From JALHST01 sp038316335 (lineage in GTDB: Bacteria > Bacteroidota > Bacteroidia > Flavobacteriales > Flavobacteriaceae): a stretch of DNA of 64,000 nucleotides. The stretch lies in assembly GCA_038316335.1 (NCBI GenBank), contig JBBQAM010000007.1, positions 41,461-105,460 of the forward strand, read 5' to 3'. Numbering within the stretch: the stretch's first letter is position 1; every line of letters begins with the position of its first letter. The notes beneath the pieces were generated by a model. The model was not told the origin of the DNA. It saw only the letters and a program-made list of their open reading frames with translations, and ran no database searches. The position numbers and the translations under genes were made by a program. Shown here piece by piece: positions 35,962 to 44,213 of the stretch.

Positions 35962-37309
35962 TCCTATTATAAAGTGTCTTTCGGGTGACTTGTAACAATT
36001 TCGCAGCCTTCGATTTATTGTAATTTGTCTTCTGCAAGGCCGTGATTATTTGTTCTTTTTCAAATTCTGATTTTGAAAATTTATGATGCAGGGTATTGCT
36101 ATTTTGGTTGGGCCGAACCACTTCCTTAGGTAGTGCGTGCAACTGCACTTCATCAGAGGTAGTCAAGAGCACTGCCCTTTTTACCACATTTTGTAACTCC
36201 CGCAAATTCCCGGGCCAGTGATACTGTCTAAAAGCATTCCAGACCTCCTCTGAGAAACCCTGAACACTTTTGTCAAGGTTCTTATTCGATTTAATTAAGA
36301 AATGTTCAGCGAATAATTGTAGGTCCTCAAAGCGATCTTCCAATGAAGGTAAATGAATCAAGAATTCATTCAATCTATGATAAAGATCTTCCCGAAAGAG
36401 CCCATTCTCAACCGCCAGCATCAAATCTTCATTCGTAGCTGTAATAATGCGCACATCGACCTTAATTTCTTTCGTAGTTCCGACCCGTTTTATTTTGCGC
36501 TCTTGGAGCGCCCTTAACAACTGAATTTGATTTTCATAGGAAAGGTTGCCTACCTCATCTAAAAATAATGTACCGCCATTGGCCGCCTCAAAATTTCCGA
36601 TCTTATCTTCAATGGCCCCGGTAAAACTTCCTTTGATATGACCAAAAAATTCGCTTGCCGCAAGTTCTTTCGGAATTGCACCACAATCAACTGCGACGAA
36701 ATTGAAATTCTTGCGATTGCTATTCTCATGTATTGCCCGAGCCGTCACTTCTTTTCCAGTGCCGCTTTCACCTGTGATCAAAACAGACATATCGGTAGGA
36801 GCGACCAGCATGATGTATTCCTCCAATTGTTTTGAGGCCTTACTCGTACCCGCCACAATTTTTTCGGAACTACTTTGCGTTGAAGGTCCTGTTTCCATTT
36901 TAGAACCGGAATCATTTTTGACAGGCATTTCCTTATAGGATAGGGTGTCCTTGTTTTTTATAGCCTTATCGATTATTGTGAGAATGTTTTCTGGGGTAAA
37001 TGGTTTCGAAATATAATCAAATGCCCCCTTTTTCATTGCCTGAACCGCCGATCCGACTTCGGCATAGCCCGTCATAACAATCACTGCGGTACTTTGATTG
37101 CTTGATTTGATATCAGAAAGTAATTGAATGCCATCATAATCAGGCAAACGCAAATCGGTCAAAATAACATCGAAATGTTGCGACTTGAATTGCTGCTTTG
37201 CCTCGGGTGCCGAAAAACTGGCAACCACGTCATAGCCTTTTTTGGCTAAGAATTTTTGCAACATCTGACAAAACGCAGTGTCATCATCAATGATCAAGAT
37301 GTTTGGCAT
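35936..37309 (-). CDS. sigma-54-dependent response regulator (NtrC type)
   Basis: A 457-aa activator: receiver domain with acceptor Asp52 in TDLRLPDYDG, AAA+ domain with Walker A GESGTGKE, the sigma-54 contact loop GSFTGA, and the Walker B region GGTLFLDEVGN, and a Fis-type helix-turn-helix at the C-terminus (KSKAAKLLQVTRKTLYNRI). It should activate RpoN-dependent promoters when phosphorylated. It is convergent with, and overlaps by 26 bp, the hybrid kinase gene, and probably takes its phosphoryl group from that kinase's Hpt domain. Confidence 0.95.
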   Translation of the reverse strand: MPNILIIDDDTAFCQMLQKFLAKKGYDVVASFSAPEAKQQFKSQHFDVILTDLRLPDYDGIQLLSDIKSSNQSTAVIVMTGYAEVGSAVQAMKKGAFDYISKPFTPENILTIIDKAIKNKDTLSYKEMPVKNDSGSKMETGPSTQSSSEKIVAGTSKASKQLEEYIMLVAPTDMSVLITGESGTGKEVTARAIHENSNRKNFNFVAVDCGAIPKELAASEFFGHIKGSFTGAIEDKIGNFEAANGGTLFLDEVGNLSYENQIQLLRALQERKIKRVGTTKEIKVDVRIITATNEDLMLAVENGLFREDLYHRLNEFLIHLPSLEDRFEDLQLFAEHFLIKSNKNLDKSVQGFSEEVWNAFRQYHWPGNLRELQNVVKRAVLLTTSDEVQLHALPKEVVRPNQNSNTLHHKFSKSEFEKEQIITALQKTNYNKSKAAKLLQVTRKTLYNRINHYNLDL

Positions 37310-37619
37310 GTGAGCTTTCTAGTATTTCTTATCTACGTAAAAATACCATAAGAGAGCTATTTAATAACCAAAATATTCCCAAAAATCGAATTATCATAAA
37401 GATTTTACGATCAGATCGAAAGTTGGAAATCGCGATATTCATAGGGAACAAGTTGTGCTACTTGCCATGAATCCTTAAAAAGAATGAAACCAAGATGGCC
37501 CTGAGGGTTGACCAATTTTTAAGGCTTTGTGATGAGAAATGCGCAAAAAGAAAGGGGCTGCTTAACAGCAACCCCTTTCTGACCAAACCAACTTGATACA
37601 AAACAAATAACTCAAGTTA
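37310..37619. other. 310-bp intergenic region
   Basis: No gene seen. It contains the start region of the sigma-54 activator on its left and the terminator of the small secreted protein gene at 37545-37580 on its right. No recognisable promoter box was found. Confidence 0.5.
37545..37580 (-). terminator. intrinsic terminator after the 99-aa secreted protein
   Basis: Minus-strand hairpin with arms AGAAAGGGG / CCCCTTTCT, extended by CAG / CTG with a small bulge, followed by five T. It lies 40 bp past the stop codon. Confidence 0.75.
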
Positions 37620-37919
37620 TTACATTTCAATCCAGTTACCATTTTCATCGGCATAAAGCGTACCTGATGTACCATCTTCCAATGATACTTCAAGTTTATA
37701 TTGCTTCGCCTCATTCGCATAAGCCTTATCTATTTTTGCCGTCGGATAATTTTTAGCCACAGCGGCTGTAACGGCTTCTGGCAATTCACTAGCAGCAATT
37801 TCCGCGAAATCATCTTGTGCAACCACTTCGGTGGCTACAGTTTGAGCCTCTTCCTTGTCTTGTGCGAATACTGATAAACTTCCTAGTGATAAAGCCAGTA
37901 CTAAAACTAAATTTTTCAT
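37620..37919 (-). CDS. small secreted protein, PepSY-like C-terminus
   Basis: A 99-aa protein: signal peptide ending SVFAQ, a short acidic linker, then a ~60-residue domain (ELPEAVTAAVAKNYPTAKI ... KQYKLEVSLEDG ... ADENGNWIEM) of the PepSY/putative beta-lactamase-inhibitor-like type. It is a paralogue of the next gene upstream; the two share the terminal (E/D)(N/S)(E/D)GNWIEM. The function is unknown; small periplasmic or outer-surface proteins of this kind are common in flavobacteria. It has its own terminator. Confidence 0.8.
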   Translation of the reverse strand: MKNLVLVLALSLGSLSVFAQDKEEAQTVATEVVAQDDFAEIAASELPEAVTAAVAKNYPTAKIDKAYANEAKQYKLEVSLEDGTSGTLYADENGNWIEM

Positions 37920-38135
37920 GATCTATAATTTTAAATTAAACTTATGACGTATAATGAAAATATGATACCATGTTTCTTTAAAAATATAAGTAACTGAAAA
38001 TCATTTATTTAAAATATTTAAAGGTGTTATTCAGTGTATAAATTTGGGTATCGCGATTTTAGGATGTATAAGATTTACACACTATGCATCAGATCCTGAG
38101 TTATTAAATATCTAGTATTCAACAGCAACAGTACC

Positions 38136-38169
38136 AAAAATTAAAGCCTCAACATTGTTGAGGCTTTAA
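38136..38169 (-). terminator. intrinsic terminator after the 136-aa secreted protein
   Basis: Perfect 14-base arms TTAAAGCCTCAACA / TGTTGAGGCTTTAA with almost no loop, followed on the minus strand by a T run (plus-strand A5 at 38136-38140). It lies about 50 bp past the stop codon. Confidence 0.8.
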
Positions 38170-38218
38170 TCGCTATTCAAATATGAATTAATTTTGAGAG
38201 GAACGTATGCTTCTCAAA

Positions 38219-38629
38219 TTACATTTCAATCCAATTGCCTTCAGAATCGGCAAACAATACTAGCTCGCTACCGTCTTGGGCAACAACTTCCAACTTGTAC
38301 TGTTCCATATCATTTTTAAGGGCTTTTGATACTTTAGCCTCAGGATAATCCTTAGCAAGTGCATCTGTAATACTAACTGGAACTTCTTCAACAGCTACTT
38401 CAATAAAACTATCTTGGGCAACAGCGGCAACTTCGGTAGCTTCAACTGCTTCCTCACTAGCCATTACAGCCTCGGTAGCTTCAGCGGCAACGGCCTCTGT
38501 AGCTTGATCTGCTTCTGGAGCAATTGCTTCAACAGTTGTTGTCTCAGTAGTTACTTCTTGTACTTCTTCTTGGGCAAACGCAGCCATGGTCCCTAAAGAC
38601 ATTACTGCTACTAACATTACTTTTTTCAT
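38219..38629 (-). CDS. small secreted protein with Glu/Ala/Thr-rich linker, PepSY-like C-terminus
   Basis: A 136-aa paralogue of the 99-aa protein downstream. After the signal peptide (cleavage near AAFAQ) comes a 60-residue low-complexity segment of repeated ATEAV/EAVEATE units, then the same C-terminal domain (VPVSITDALAKDYPEAKVSK ... MEQYKLEVVAQDG ... ADSEGNWIEM). The linker is probably extended. The two paralogues have separate terminators and hence separate transcripts. Function unknown. Confidence 0.8.
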   Translation of the reverse strand: MKKVMLVAVMSLGTMAAFAQEEVQEVTTETTTVEAIAPEADQATEAVAAEATEAVMASEEAVEATEVAAVAQDSFIEVAVEEVPVSITDALAKDYPEAKVSKALKNDMEQYKLEVVAQDGSELVLFADSEGNWIEM

Positions 38630-38849
38630 TTTCAGTGTAATTAAGATTAAAATTAATTTGTTTTGTCAATCAATACCATATACGGGAAAATAGTGCCAAT
38701 GGATTTTTTAAAATGAAATATAATTTAAAATACTGATTTTCAATACTTTAATTAAATTATTTCATAAATATCCTTTGTGTAGGTTTGGGTAATGGCCTGA
38801 GAAAAGTGTGTACCTATTACCCAATTCGTCACGTACGGGTGCCCGTGTT

Positions 38850-40391
38850 TCAGTTTACGGGTCGATGGGAGGGTTTCAAAAGATCATTGACCGTTTTAAC
38901 AGGATTGAAGGTAATTAGTGGAACTTCAACAAAAATCGTATTCCAGAAGGCCATCGCGCCGTTCCATAAGCCAGGTAGTTCTAAGGCCTTAAGTTCTTTT
39001 CCGTCTTTGGTCTTTTTGGTAATAAATCCTTGTTTGTCATCTACAAAATCCAAAAGATCATATTTCTCGCCATTATGATCTTTTACTCCACAGATTAAAT
39101 CAACTGGATTAAAATGGGTCGAATTCCTTAGGAGTTGTAATTGGTTTTCATCACGTAGATCTATTTGTGCCGATTCGACTATCTGCAGCGATATGTTCCC
39201 ATTACCGTCCCGTATCCAAAATGGCCCACCTCCTGGCTCTCCTTCATTCCTTACCATACCGCACACCCGAATTGGACGATTAAGCTTGTTCTTTAGGACT
39301 TTAATTTGCATTGGTTGGTCTATACGCTCAAAGTCGTCTTGAAAGCGTACGTTCATTTCCCTTTCAAGAAAGGTCTTTATTTGTTGTAGACTACCTTCCG
39401 AGATGGGTTTTGATTCCAACATTTTTGCATATTCAAAGCCATTTTGTTGAACTTTCAAAAGTTTGCCTGCTAATATTTTTTTACTATCGGCAACCTCGGA
39501 TAAATGTCTGTTGACGACAACATTGTCAATATTCTTGATAAAGATTATATCGGCATCAAGCTCATTGAGATTTTCAATAAGCGCTCCATGGCCCCCAGGT
39601 CTAAAAACAAGCAACCCGTCATTATCCCTAAAAGGCGCATTGTTTACGTCGACCGCAACGGTATCGGTAGAAGACTTTTGAATGGAAAAGCTAATATTAA
39701 AAACAGTTTTAGTGGTTTTTGAAATTTTCTCCCTTATTGCGGTCAGCTTTTCGTTGAACATTTCACGGTGTTGCTCGGAAATCGTAAAATGCAAGTTTGC
39801 CGTATCGTTGGTCTTACTATAAATCGCCCCTTCTTTTAAATGTTCTTCGAAAGGTGTAACCAATTCAGTATTATAATTATGAAAGGGCAAAAGACCTTTT
39901 GGGAAAAAACCAAAGTTGAGTTTATCTTCTGCAAGCATTTCCTGGACGTATGAATATACTTCGCTAACAGTAGCTGCCAAATTCGTCTCAAGTCTATTTT
40001 TCAAGATCCCAAAAAATGGAAATTCAGTCAAGTGCTTCGAGAACACTTCGATATCGCTATCATTGGTTCGCGCCAAATATTCGTTCAGGCTTTCTATATC
40101 CGGGTTATATGCCTCCAAAAAATTGAATAACGATTTGAACATTCGGGACGCCGCTCCCGAAGCAGGTACAAACTTTATAAGGGCTGCATTGTTACTGACA
40201 CTTTCAAACCTTTTTATTAGCTGCTTTTCCTCAGCCTCGGATAGTTTTAAAATACCATCTCCCACCACAGCTGCCTTTTCAAGAGTGACAAACGGAATTC
40301 CCGATGTAAAGGTCTCAATTTGTTGGTGTACCTTTTCAGGCGCTATTCCTTTAATTGATAATTGGACTAGGTCCTCTTCTGTAATTTTCAT
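38850..40391 (-). CDS. DUF4301 family protein
   Basis: A 513-aa protein restricted mainly to Bacteroidota. Motifs include KFVPASGAASRMFKSLFNF near residue 74, LVFRPGGHGALIENLNELDADIIFIKNIDNV around 257, and CGMVRNEGEPGGGPFWI near 375. The LRPGGHGAL..DADIIFIKNID pattern suggests a nucleotidyltransferase-like or sugar-phosphate-binding fold, but no reaction is established. It is the last gene of the run with the NadR-like kinase, overlapping it by 4 bp (ATGA), so a linked role in vitamin or nucleotide salvage is possible. Confidence 0.8.
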   Translation of the reverse strand: MKITEEDLVQLSIKGIAPEKVHQQIETFTSGIPFVTLEKAAVVGDGILKLSEAEEKQLIKRFESVSNNAALIKFVPASGAASRMFKSLFNFLEAYNPDIESLNEYLARTNDSDIEVFSKHLTEFPFFGILKNRLETNLAATVSEVYSYVQEMLAEDKLNFGFFPKGLLPFHNYNTELVTPFEEHLKEGAIYSKTNDTANLHFTISEQHREMFNEKLTAIREKISKTTKTVFNISFSIQKSSTDTVAVDVNNAPFRDNDGLLVFRPGGHGALIENLNELDADIIFIKNIDNVVVNRHLSEVADSKKILAGKLLKVQQNGFEYAKMLESKPISEGSLQQIKTFLEREMNVRFQDDFERIDQPMQIKVLKNKLNRPIRVCGMVRNEGEPGGGPFWIRDGNGNISLQIVESAQIDLRDENQLQLLRNSTHFNPVDLICGVKDHNGEKYDLLDFVDDKQGFITKKTKDGKELKALELPGLWNGAMAFWNTIFVEVPLITFNPVKTVNDLLKPSHRPVN

Positions 40392-40954
40392 TGGCTTTCT
40401 AATAATTTATCGATTGTTCGGACAGCCGTTGCCAAACGTGTTTTTTTATCTCCCTTTAAAACAACGAAATTTCGATTATATTTTATTAAAGTATCTCTAA
40501 AATAGTTGAACATTCGTTCCCGTTCCAAAGGTTTATCACGAAGATCATCTAATTCCCATGGCACATCGATATAGGTTAAAAAGTAAAGGTCATAGGTATT
40601 CAATAGGGCGTATTTCTCCAAGATAGGATCGCAATGGCCAATATAATAGGCTTCCGAATACACCTTGGTTTCCAAAAGGTCGGTATCACAAATGAGTATT
40701 TTTGTGGCTTTTTTTGCCAACGAATTTTCAAGTCGCATTTGTCCTTCGGCTATTGGCAATAAATCTTCAGGTTCGCAGGTCTTCCGCTCGTTGTTCCACT
40801 TTTCTTGAAGGTACTCCCTTGCATATTCGGGAACCCATACCGTATTATAATGTCTTGCCAACTGTTCTGAAAGCGTGGTTTTCCCGGTAGATTCAGGACC
40901 GAACAAGACTATTTTAATTCTATTTGTAGGCTCTTGTTTAAACTTTTCTTCCAT
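40388..40954 (-). CDS. NadR-like ATPase/kinase
   Basis: A 188-aa P-loop protein like the C-terminal ribosylnicotinamide kinase domain of NadR. It has VLFGPESTGKTTLSEQLA (Walker A), VPEYAREYLQEKW (substrate region), LICDTDLLETKVYSE (Walker B-like) and the RERMF lid. There is no nucleotidyltransferase domain. The start MEEKFKQEP at 40954 fits the family; it overlaps the transporter gene by 46 bp. In PnuC systems such a kinase traps the imported vitamin by phosphorylation. Here the gene two upstream is of thiamine-binding type, so the substrate could be thiamine rather than nicotinamide riboside. Confidence 0.82.
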   Translation of the reverse strand: MEEKFKQEPTNRIKIVLFGPESTGKTTLSEQLARHYNTVWVPEYAREYLQEKWNNERKTCEPEDLLPIAEGQMRLENSLAKKATKILICDTDLLETKVYSEAYYIGHCDPILEKYALLNTYDLYFLTYIDVPWELDDLRDKPLERERMFNYFRDTLIKYNRNFVVLKGDKKTRLATAVRTIDKLLESQ

Positions 40955-41547
40955 AAAAGATATCCTTGAATCGCCAAGACGGTAAATATAAGGTATTGAA
41001 GGGAAAGCATTCCCCATCCCCGATAGGCATATAAGGGTATTGTAATGATATCGGCCACAATCCAAAGGGTCCAGTTCTCCAATTTTTTTAACGCCATGTA
41101 CCACATAGCCGTAAAGAAAATGCCTGAAGTAAGCATATCAATATAGTTGGTCATTTTTATTTCAGTACCAAAAATTCTATATACGAGATAGTTAAAAGCC
41201 ATGGTCAGAATAAAGAGTATTACGCCTATTCTTTTTTCTCGAGTGGTCGTTCTTGAGATTTGAACTACTTTTTCAGCACCTTTGGTTCTGGCCCAATTCC
41301 ACCATCCATAGATACTCATGGCAGACCAATAGAAGTTCATCATCATATCGCCCAATAGACCATCCTTATAAAATAGATATACCGTAATAATGGTTGCAAT
41401 AAGCCCCGTGGGATATACGAGAATATTTTCTTTTTTAGCATACCAGACACTCAGTATACCAAAGAGCAGTACAACGGCTTCAAGCACTATGATATACGTT
41501 TCCTTACCTCGATAAGAATCAAGGAAGAAATCAAAAATTTGGTGCAT
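40909..41547 (-). CDS. PnuC/PnuT-type vitamin transporter
   Basis: A 212-aa membrane protein of the PnuC family with about seven helices. Typical motifs are LLFGILSVWYAKKENILVYP, NFYWSAMSIYGWWNWAR and LENWTLWIVADIITIPLYAYRG. Family members carry nicotinamide riboside (PnuC), thiamine (PnuT) or riboflavin (PnuX) by facilitated diffusion. The overlap of 17 bp with the thiamine-binding-type gene upstream favours PnuT; the NadR-like gene downstream would favour PnuC. The substrate is open. Confidence 0.88.
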   Translation of the reverse strand: MHQIFDFFLDSYRGKETYIIVLEAVVLLFGILSVWYAKKENILVYPTGLIATIITVYLFYKDGLLGDMMMNFYWSAMSIYGWWNWARTKGAEKVVQISRTTTREKRIGVILFILTMAFNYLVYRIFGTEIKMTNYIDMLTSGIFFTAMWYMALKKLENWTLWIVADIITIPLYAYRGWGMLSLQYLIFTVLAIQGYLLWKKSLNKSLQIELK

Positions 41548-41791
41548 AGTCGCTTCGATCTGATTTAACTATTTTTAAATACAGCAATCCCTTATCGATC
41601 AACTGAAATGCTTCCTGGATCTCGGTATGTAAGACCGCCATGACCTCATTATACCCTCCATACACTTGTGTACTTAAGGGGTTTTCTAAAATTATGAGTC
41701 CGGAAGCACGTAATTTTTTTATAAAGCGTATAATATGTTCCTCATAATCATCTTGCAAGGGTGAAAAGGTAAGCTCTACGGATATTTCCAT
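41531..41791 (-). CDS. thiamine-binding protein, YkoF/MTH1187 type
   Basis: A small protein of about 86 aa from the ATG at 41791 (MEISVELTFSPLQDDYEEHI), with ENPLSTQVYGGYNEVM and KSDRSDYAPNF at the end. This ferredoxin-like fold matches the thiamine-binding-protein family (YkoF half, MTH1187). It overlaps the transporter start by 17 bp. It has no signal peptide, so it would act in the cytoplasm, perhaps as a carrier or sensor. The ATG seven codons upstream is possible. Confidence 0.78.
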   Translation of the reverse strand: MEISVELTFSPLQDDYEEHIIRFIKKLRASGLIILENPLSTQVYGGYNEVMAVLHTEIQEAFQLIDKGLLYLKIVKSDRSDYAPNF

Positions 41792-41865
41792 GGTCTTAAG
41801 GTAAGGTTTCATGTTCGGCGTTACTCTAGGTTAAAACTACTAAAAACCAACGACAGTCAAGTTGG

Positions 41866-42498
41866 TTACGGGTCAAATGCGTACACGCACGTAAATCCTT
41901 CGAATTCGAAAAATTCCAGTTCATATCGTGAGGTACTACCATGATAGACTATTTTTCCCTCGGTTTTCCCATCTTCCAAGTAAAAGTCGTCAATATCGAT
42001 GTGATTTATAAAACTAAGTCCTTCTTGCGCATAGATTTTATAAAGTGATTCTTTGGAACCCCATACAATCGTCAACTTTCTGATCAGGGCATCGGTGTTG
42101 GCGATGGTACGGTATTCCTCAATGGGTGTAAATTTATGGGCGATTCTCAAAATCATATCCCGTTGTTTTTCAATGTCGATTCCTACCTCCTTGTTATCTG
42201 ACAGGATAATTCCCGTAAAATGATTGGAATGGGTAATTGAGATATGTCTTCCGTCTTTAAGATGCGGTTTGCCCGCGGTATCATAATACATATCCGAGTC
42301 TTCATACCCTTCTAGTGCCATTAAATGTCGAATGCTCAGAAACCCTTTGCGATGCAATTGTGATTTCATGCCATCAAACCGGCCTTGACAATTTTGGGTC
42401 AATCGAATGCCCTTTAACAAGTCGGTTTCGAGTTCCTCGATTTTCCAGATATGTATAACAATAGACGTCCCTTTTTTTATAGTTTTATAAAGTGGCAT
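41866..42498 (-). CDS. 4'-phosphopantetheinyl transferase superfamily protein
   Basis: Sfp-like enzyme of about 210 aa that moves the phosphopantetheine arm of CoA to a carrier-protein serine. The metal and catalytic motifs VGIDIEKQRD and WGSKESLYK are intact, and ISITHSNHF is present before them. The start MPLYKTIKK at 42498 was chosen; the open frame upstream is hydrophobic and overlaps the ahcY leader. No ACP, PKS or NRPS gene is nearby. It is 53-74 bp upstream of the thiamine-type gene and may head that operon. Confidence 0.9.
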   Translation of the reverse strand: MPLYKTIKKGTSIVIHIWKIEELETDLLKGIRLTQNCQGRFDGMKSQLHRKGFLSIRHLMALEGYEDSDMYYDTAGKPHLKDGRHISITHSNHFTGIILSDNKEVGIDIEKQRDMILRIAHKFTPIEEYRTIANTDALIRKLTIVWGSKESLYKIYAQEGLSFINHIDIDDFYLEDGKTEGKIVYHGSTSRYELEFFEFEGFTCVYAFDP

Positions 42499-42577
42499 AA
42501 CTATTTTATAGGATATTCGTAACTTAGCGGCATAATTGAGACAAAAAGATTGTGCTATAACGAAAGTAAAAATAAAA

Positions 42578-43900
42578 ATGAACATGACTACCAAAACCGT
42601 TACGTATACACCTTATAAGGTAAAAGACATTTCCCTAGCAAATTGGGGAAGAAAGGAAATCGGACTAGCCGAGGCCGAAATGCCCGGGCTAATGTCACTT
42701 CGGGAGGAATATAAAAATGAACAGCCCCTCAAAGGAGCACGAATTGCCGGATGTCTGCACATGACAATACAAACGGCCGTTTTGATTGAAACCTTAATCG
42801 CTTTAGGCGCCGAGGTAACTTGGAGTTCATGCAATATTTTTTCTACGCAGGACCATGCCGCAGCCGCAATTGCAGCTGCCGGAATCCCGGTATATGCCTG
42901 GAAGGGAATGAACGAGAAAGAATTTGATTGGTGCATTGAGCAGACCTTGTTCTTTGGTGAGGATCGCAAGCCCTTGAATATGATTTTGGATGATGGTGGT
43001 GACTTGACCAATATGGTATTAGATCAATATCCAGAGTTGGCGGCTGGTATAAAAGGTTTGTCCGAGGAAACGACCACTGGGGTACACAGGTTGTACGAAC
43101 GGGTCAAAAATGGCACGCTACCAATGCCTGCCATTAATGTGAACGATTCGGTTACAAAGTCAAAATTTGACAATAAATACGGATGCCGGGAAAGTGCGGT
43201 AGATGCGATTCGTCGTGCGACCGATACAATGCTGGCGGGTAAGAAAGTCGTAGTTGCCGGATATGGGGACGTCGGCAAAGGTACGGCCGCATCTTTTAAA
43301 GGGGCAGGCGCCATTATTACGGTGACCGAAATTGATCCGATATGCGCCTTACAGGCTTGTATGGATGGCTTCGAAGTCAAAAAATTGGAATCAGTAGTAT
43401 CCAACGCCGACATTGTGATTACCACTACCGGAAATAAGGATATAATTAGGCCAGAACATTTTAAGGCTATGAAGGATAAGGTCATAGTGTGTAATATCGG
43501 GCATTTTGACAATGAGATTGATATGGCCTGGTTAAATAAGAATTACGGCCATTCAAAAGATGAAATCAAACCTCAGGTCGACAAGTATACGATCGAAGGA
43601 AAAGATATTATCATTCTCGCAGAAGGTCGACTTGTCAACTTGGGCTGTGCAACCGGTCATCCCAGTTTTGTGATGAGTAACTCATTCACAAACCAAACTT
43701 TGGCGCAGATAGAGCTCTGGAAGAATAGCCAGGCTTATGAAAATGACGTTTATATGCTTCCAAAGCACTTAGATGAGAAAGTGGCCTATCTCCATTTGGC
43801 ACGTTTGGGGGCTGAACTTACTGAACTTCGCAAAGATCAGGCGGATTACATTGGAGTTCCCGTAAATGGACCTTTTAAGCCAGAGTATTACAGATATTAG
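42578..43900 (+). CDS. ahcY: adenosylhomocysteinase
   Basis: NAD-dependent hydrolase splitting S-adenosylhomocysteine into adenosine and homocysteine, which keeps methylation reactions running. The 440-aa protein has GCLHMTIQTAVLIETL, SCNIFSTQDHAAAAIA, the NAD motif GYGDVGKGTAASF, and the terminal PFKPEYYRY that closes the active site. Two ATGs (42578, 42584) are possible; the first was taken. It is divergent from the phosphopantetheinyl transferase gene and followed by its own terminator. Confidence 0.97.
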   Translation: MNMTTKTVTYTPYKVKDISLANWGRKEIGLAEAEMPGLMSLREEYKNEQPLKGARIAGCLHMTIQTAVLIETLIALGAEVTWSSCNIFSTQDHAAAAIAAAGIPVYAWKGMNEKEFDWCIEQTLFFGEDRKPLNMILDDGGDLTNMVLDQYPELAAGIKGLSEETTTGVHRLYERVKNGTLPMPAINVNDSVTKSKFDNKYGCRESAVDAIRRATDTMLAGKKVVVAGYGDVGKGTAASFKGAGAIITVTEIDPICALQACMDGFEVKKLESVVSNADIVITTTGNKDIIRPEHFKAMKDKVIVCNIGHFDNEIDMAWLNKNYGHSKDEIKPQVDKYTIEGKDIIILAEGRLVNLGCATGHPSFVMSNSFTNQTLAQIELWKNSQAYENDVYMLPKHLDEKVAYLHLARLGAELTELRKDQADYIGVPVNGPFKPEYYRY

Positions 43901-43930
43901 TCGATAGGGTTTTTTACCAAAAAATTAGTT

Positions 43931-43963
43931 AGACCCCTTCCTTCTGGTTGGGGTCTTATTTTT
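43931..43963 (+). terminator. intrinsic terminator of ahcY
   Basis: Arms AGACCCC / GGGGTCT with a GG/CC inner pair, followed by TATTTTT. It lies 31 bp after the ahcY stop. Confidence 0.8.
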
Positions 43964-44157
43964 AGCATCAGCAGGGTCTATAAAATTAAAAAGAGTCCTA
44001 TCTGCATTTTTTGATTCCCAAAAATAAATTTTTCCAGGGTGAGGAATCACTGCCTTTTATTCGGAGTAGCTATTCGGTATCCACAAAAAGCGCCCGATTG
44101 TTTTTCTTGATATAAATTACTCCTAGAATCCACTTTGGTAATCTTTTCATTTGAGAC

Positions 44158-44187
44158 CAAAAAAAACCCTTTCCGGTTGGGAAAGGG
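44158..44187 (-). terminator. intrinsic terminator of rplU-rpmA
   Basis: Minus-strand hairpin CCCTTTCC / GGAAAGGG around a five-base loop, followed by nine T. It starts 27 bp past the rpmA stop codon. Confidence 0.85.
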
Positions 44188-44213
44188 CAAGATTCTTTTA
44201 GCAAGGTGCTTTC

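Larger units (their letters stand above)
43901..44213. other. 313-bp intergenic region between ahcY and rpmA
   Basis: Convergent gap that holds two terminators (43931-43963 and 44158-44187). The ~190 bp between them are AT-rich and show no gene, RNA or repeat that I could recognise. Confidence 0.6.

Noticed and set aside
38681..38699. Sigma-54-like element (TTGGCAC then TTTTCCC) upstream of the 136-aa secreted protein, and a weaker one at 37954-37971 upstream of the 99-aa protein
   Set aside because: GG at -24 is present in both but the essential GC at -12 is missing in both; not enough to call, despite the neighbouring NtrC-type gene.
40955..41104. Longer start (50 codons upstream) for the NadR-like kinase
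   Set aside because: That part is the PnuC-type transporter read in another frame and has no kinase homology.
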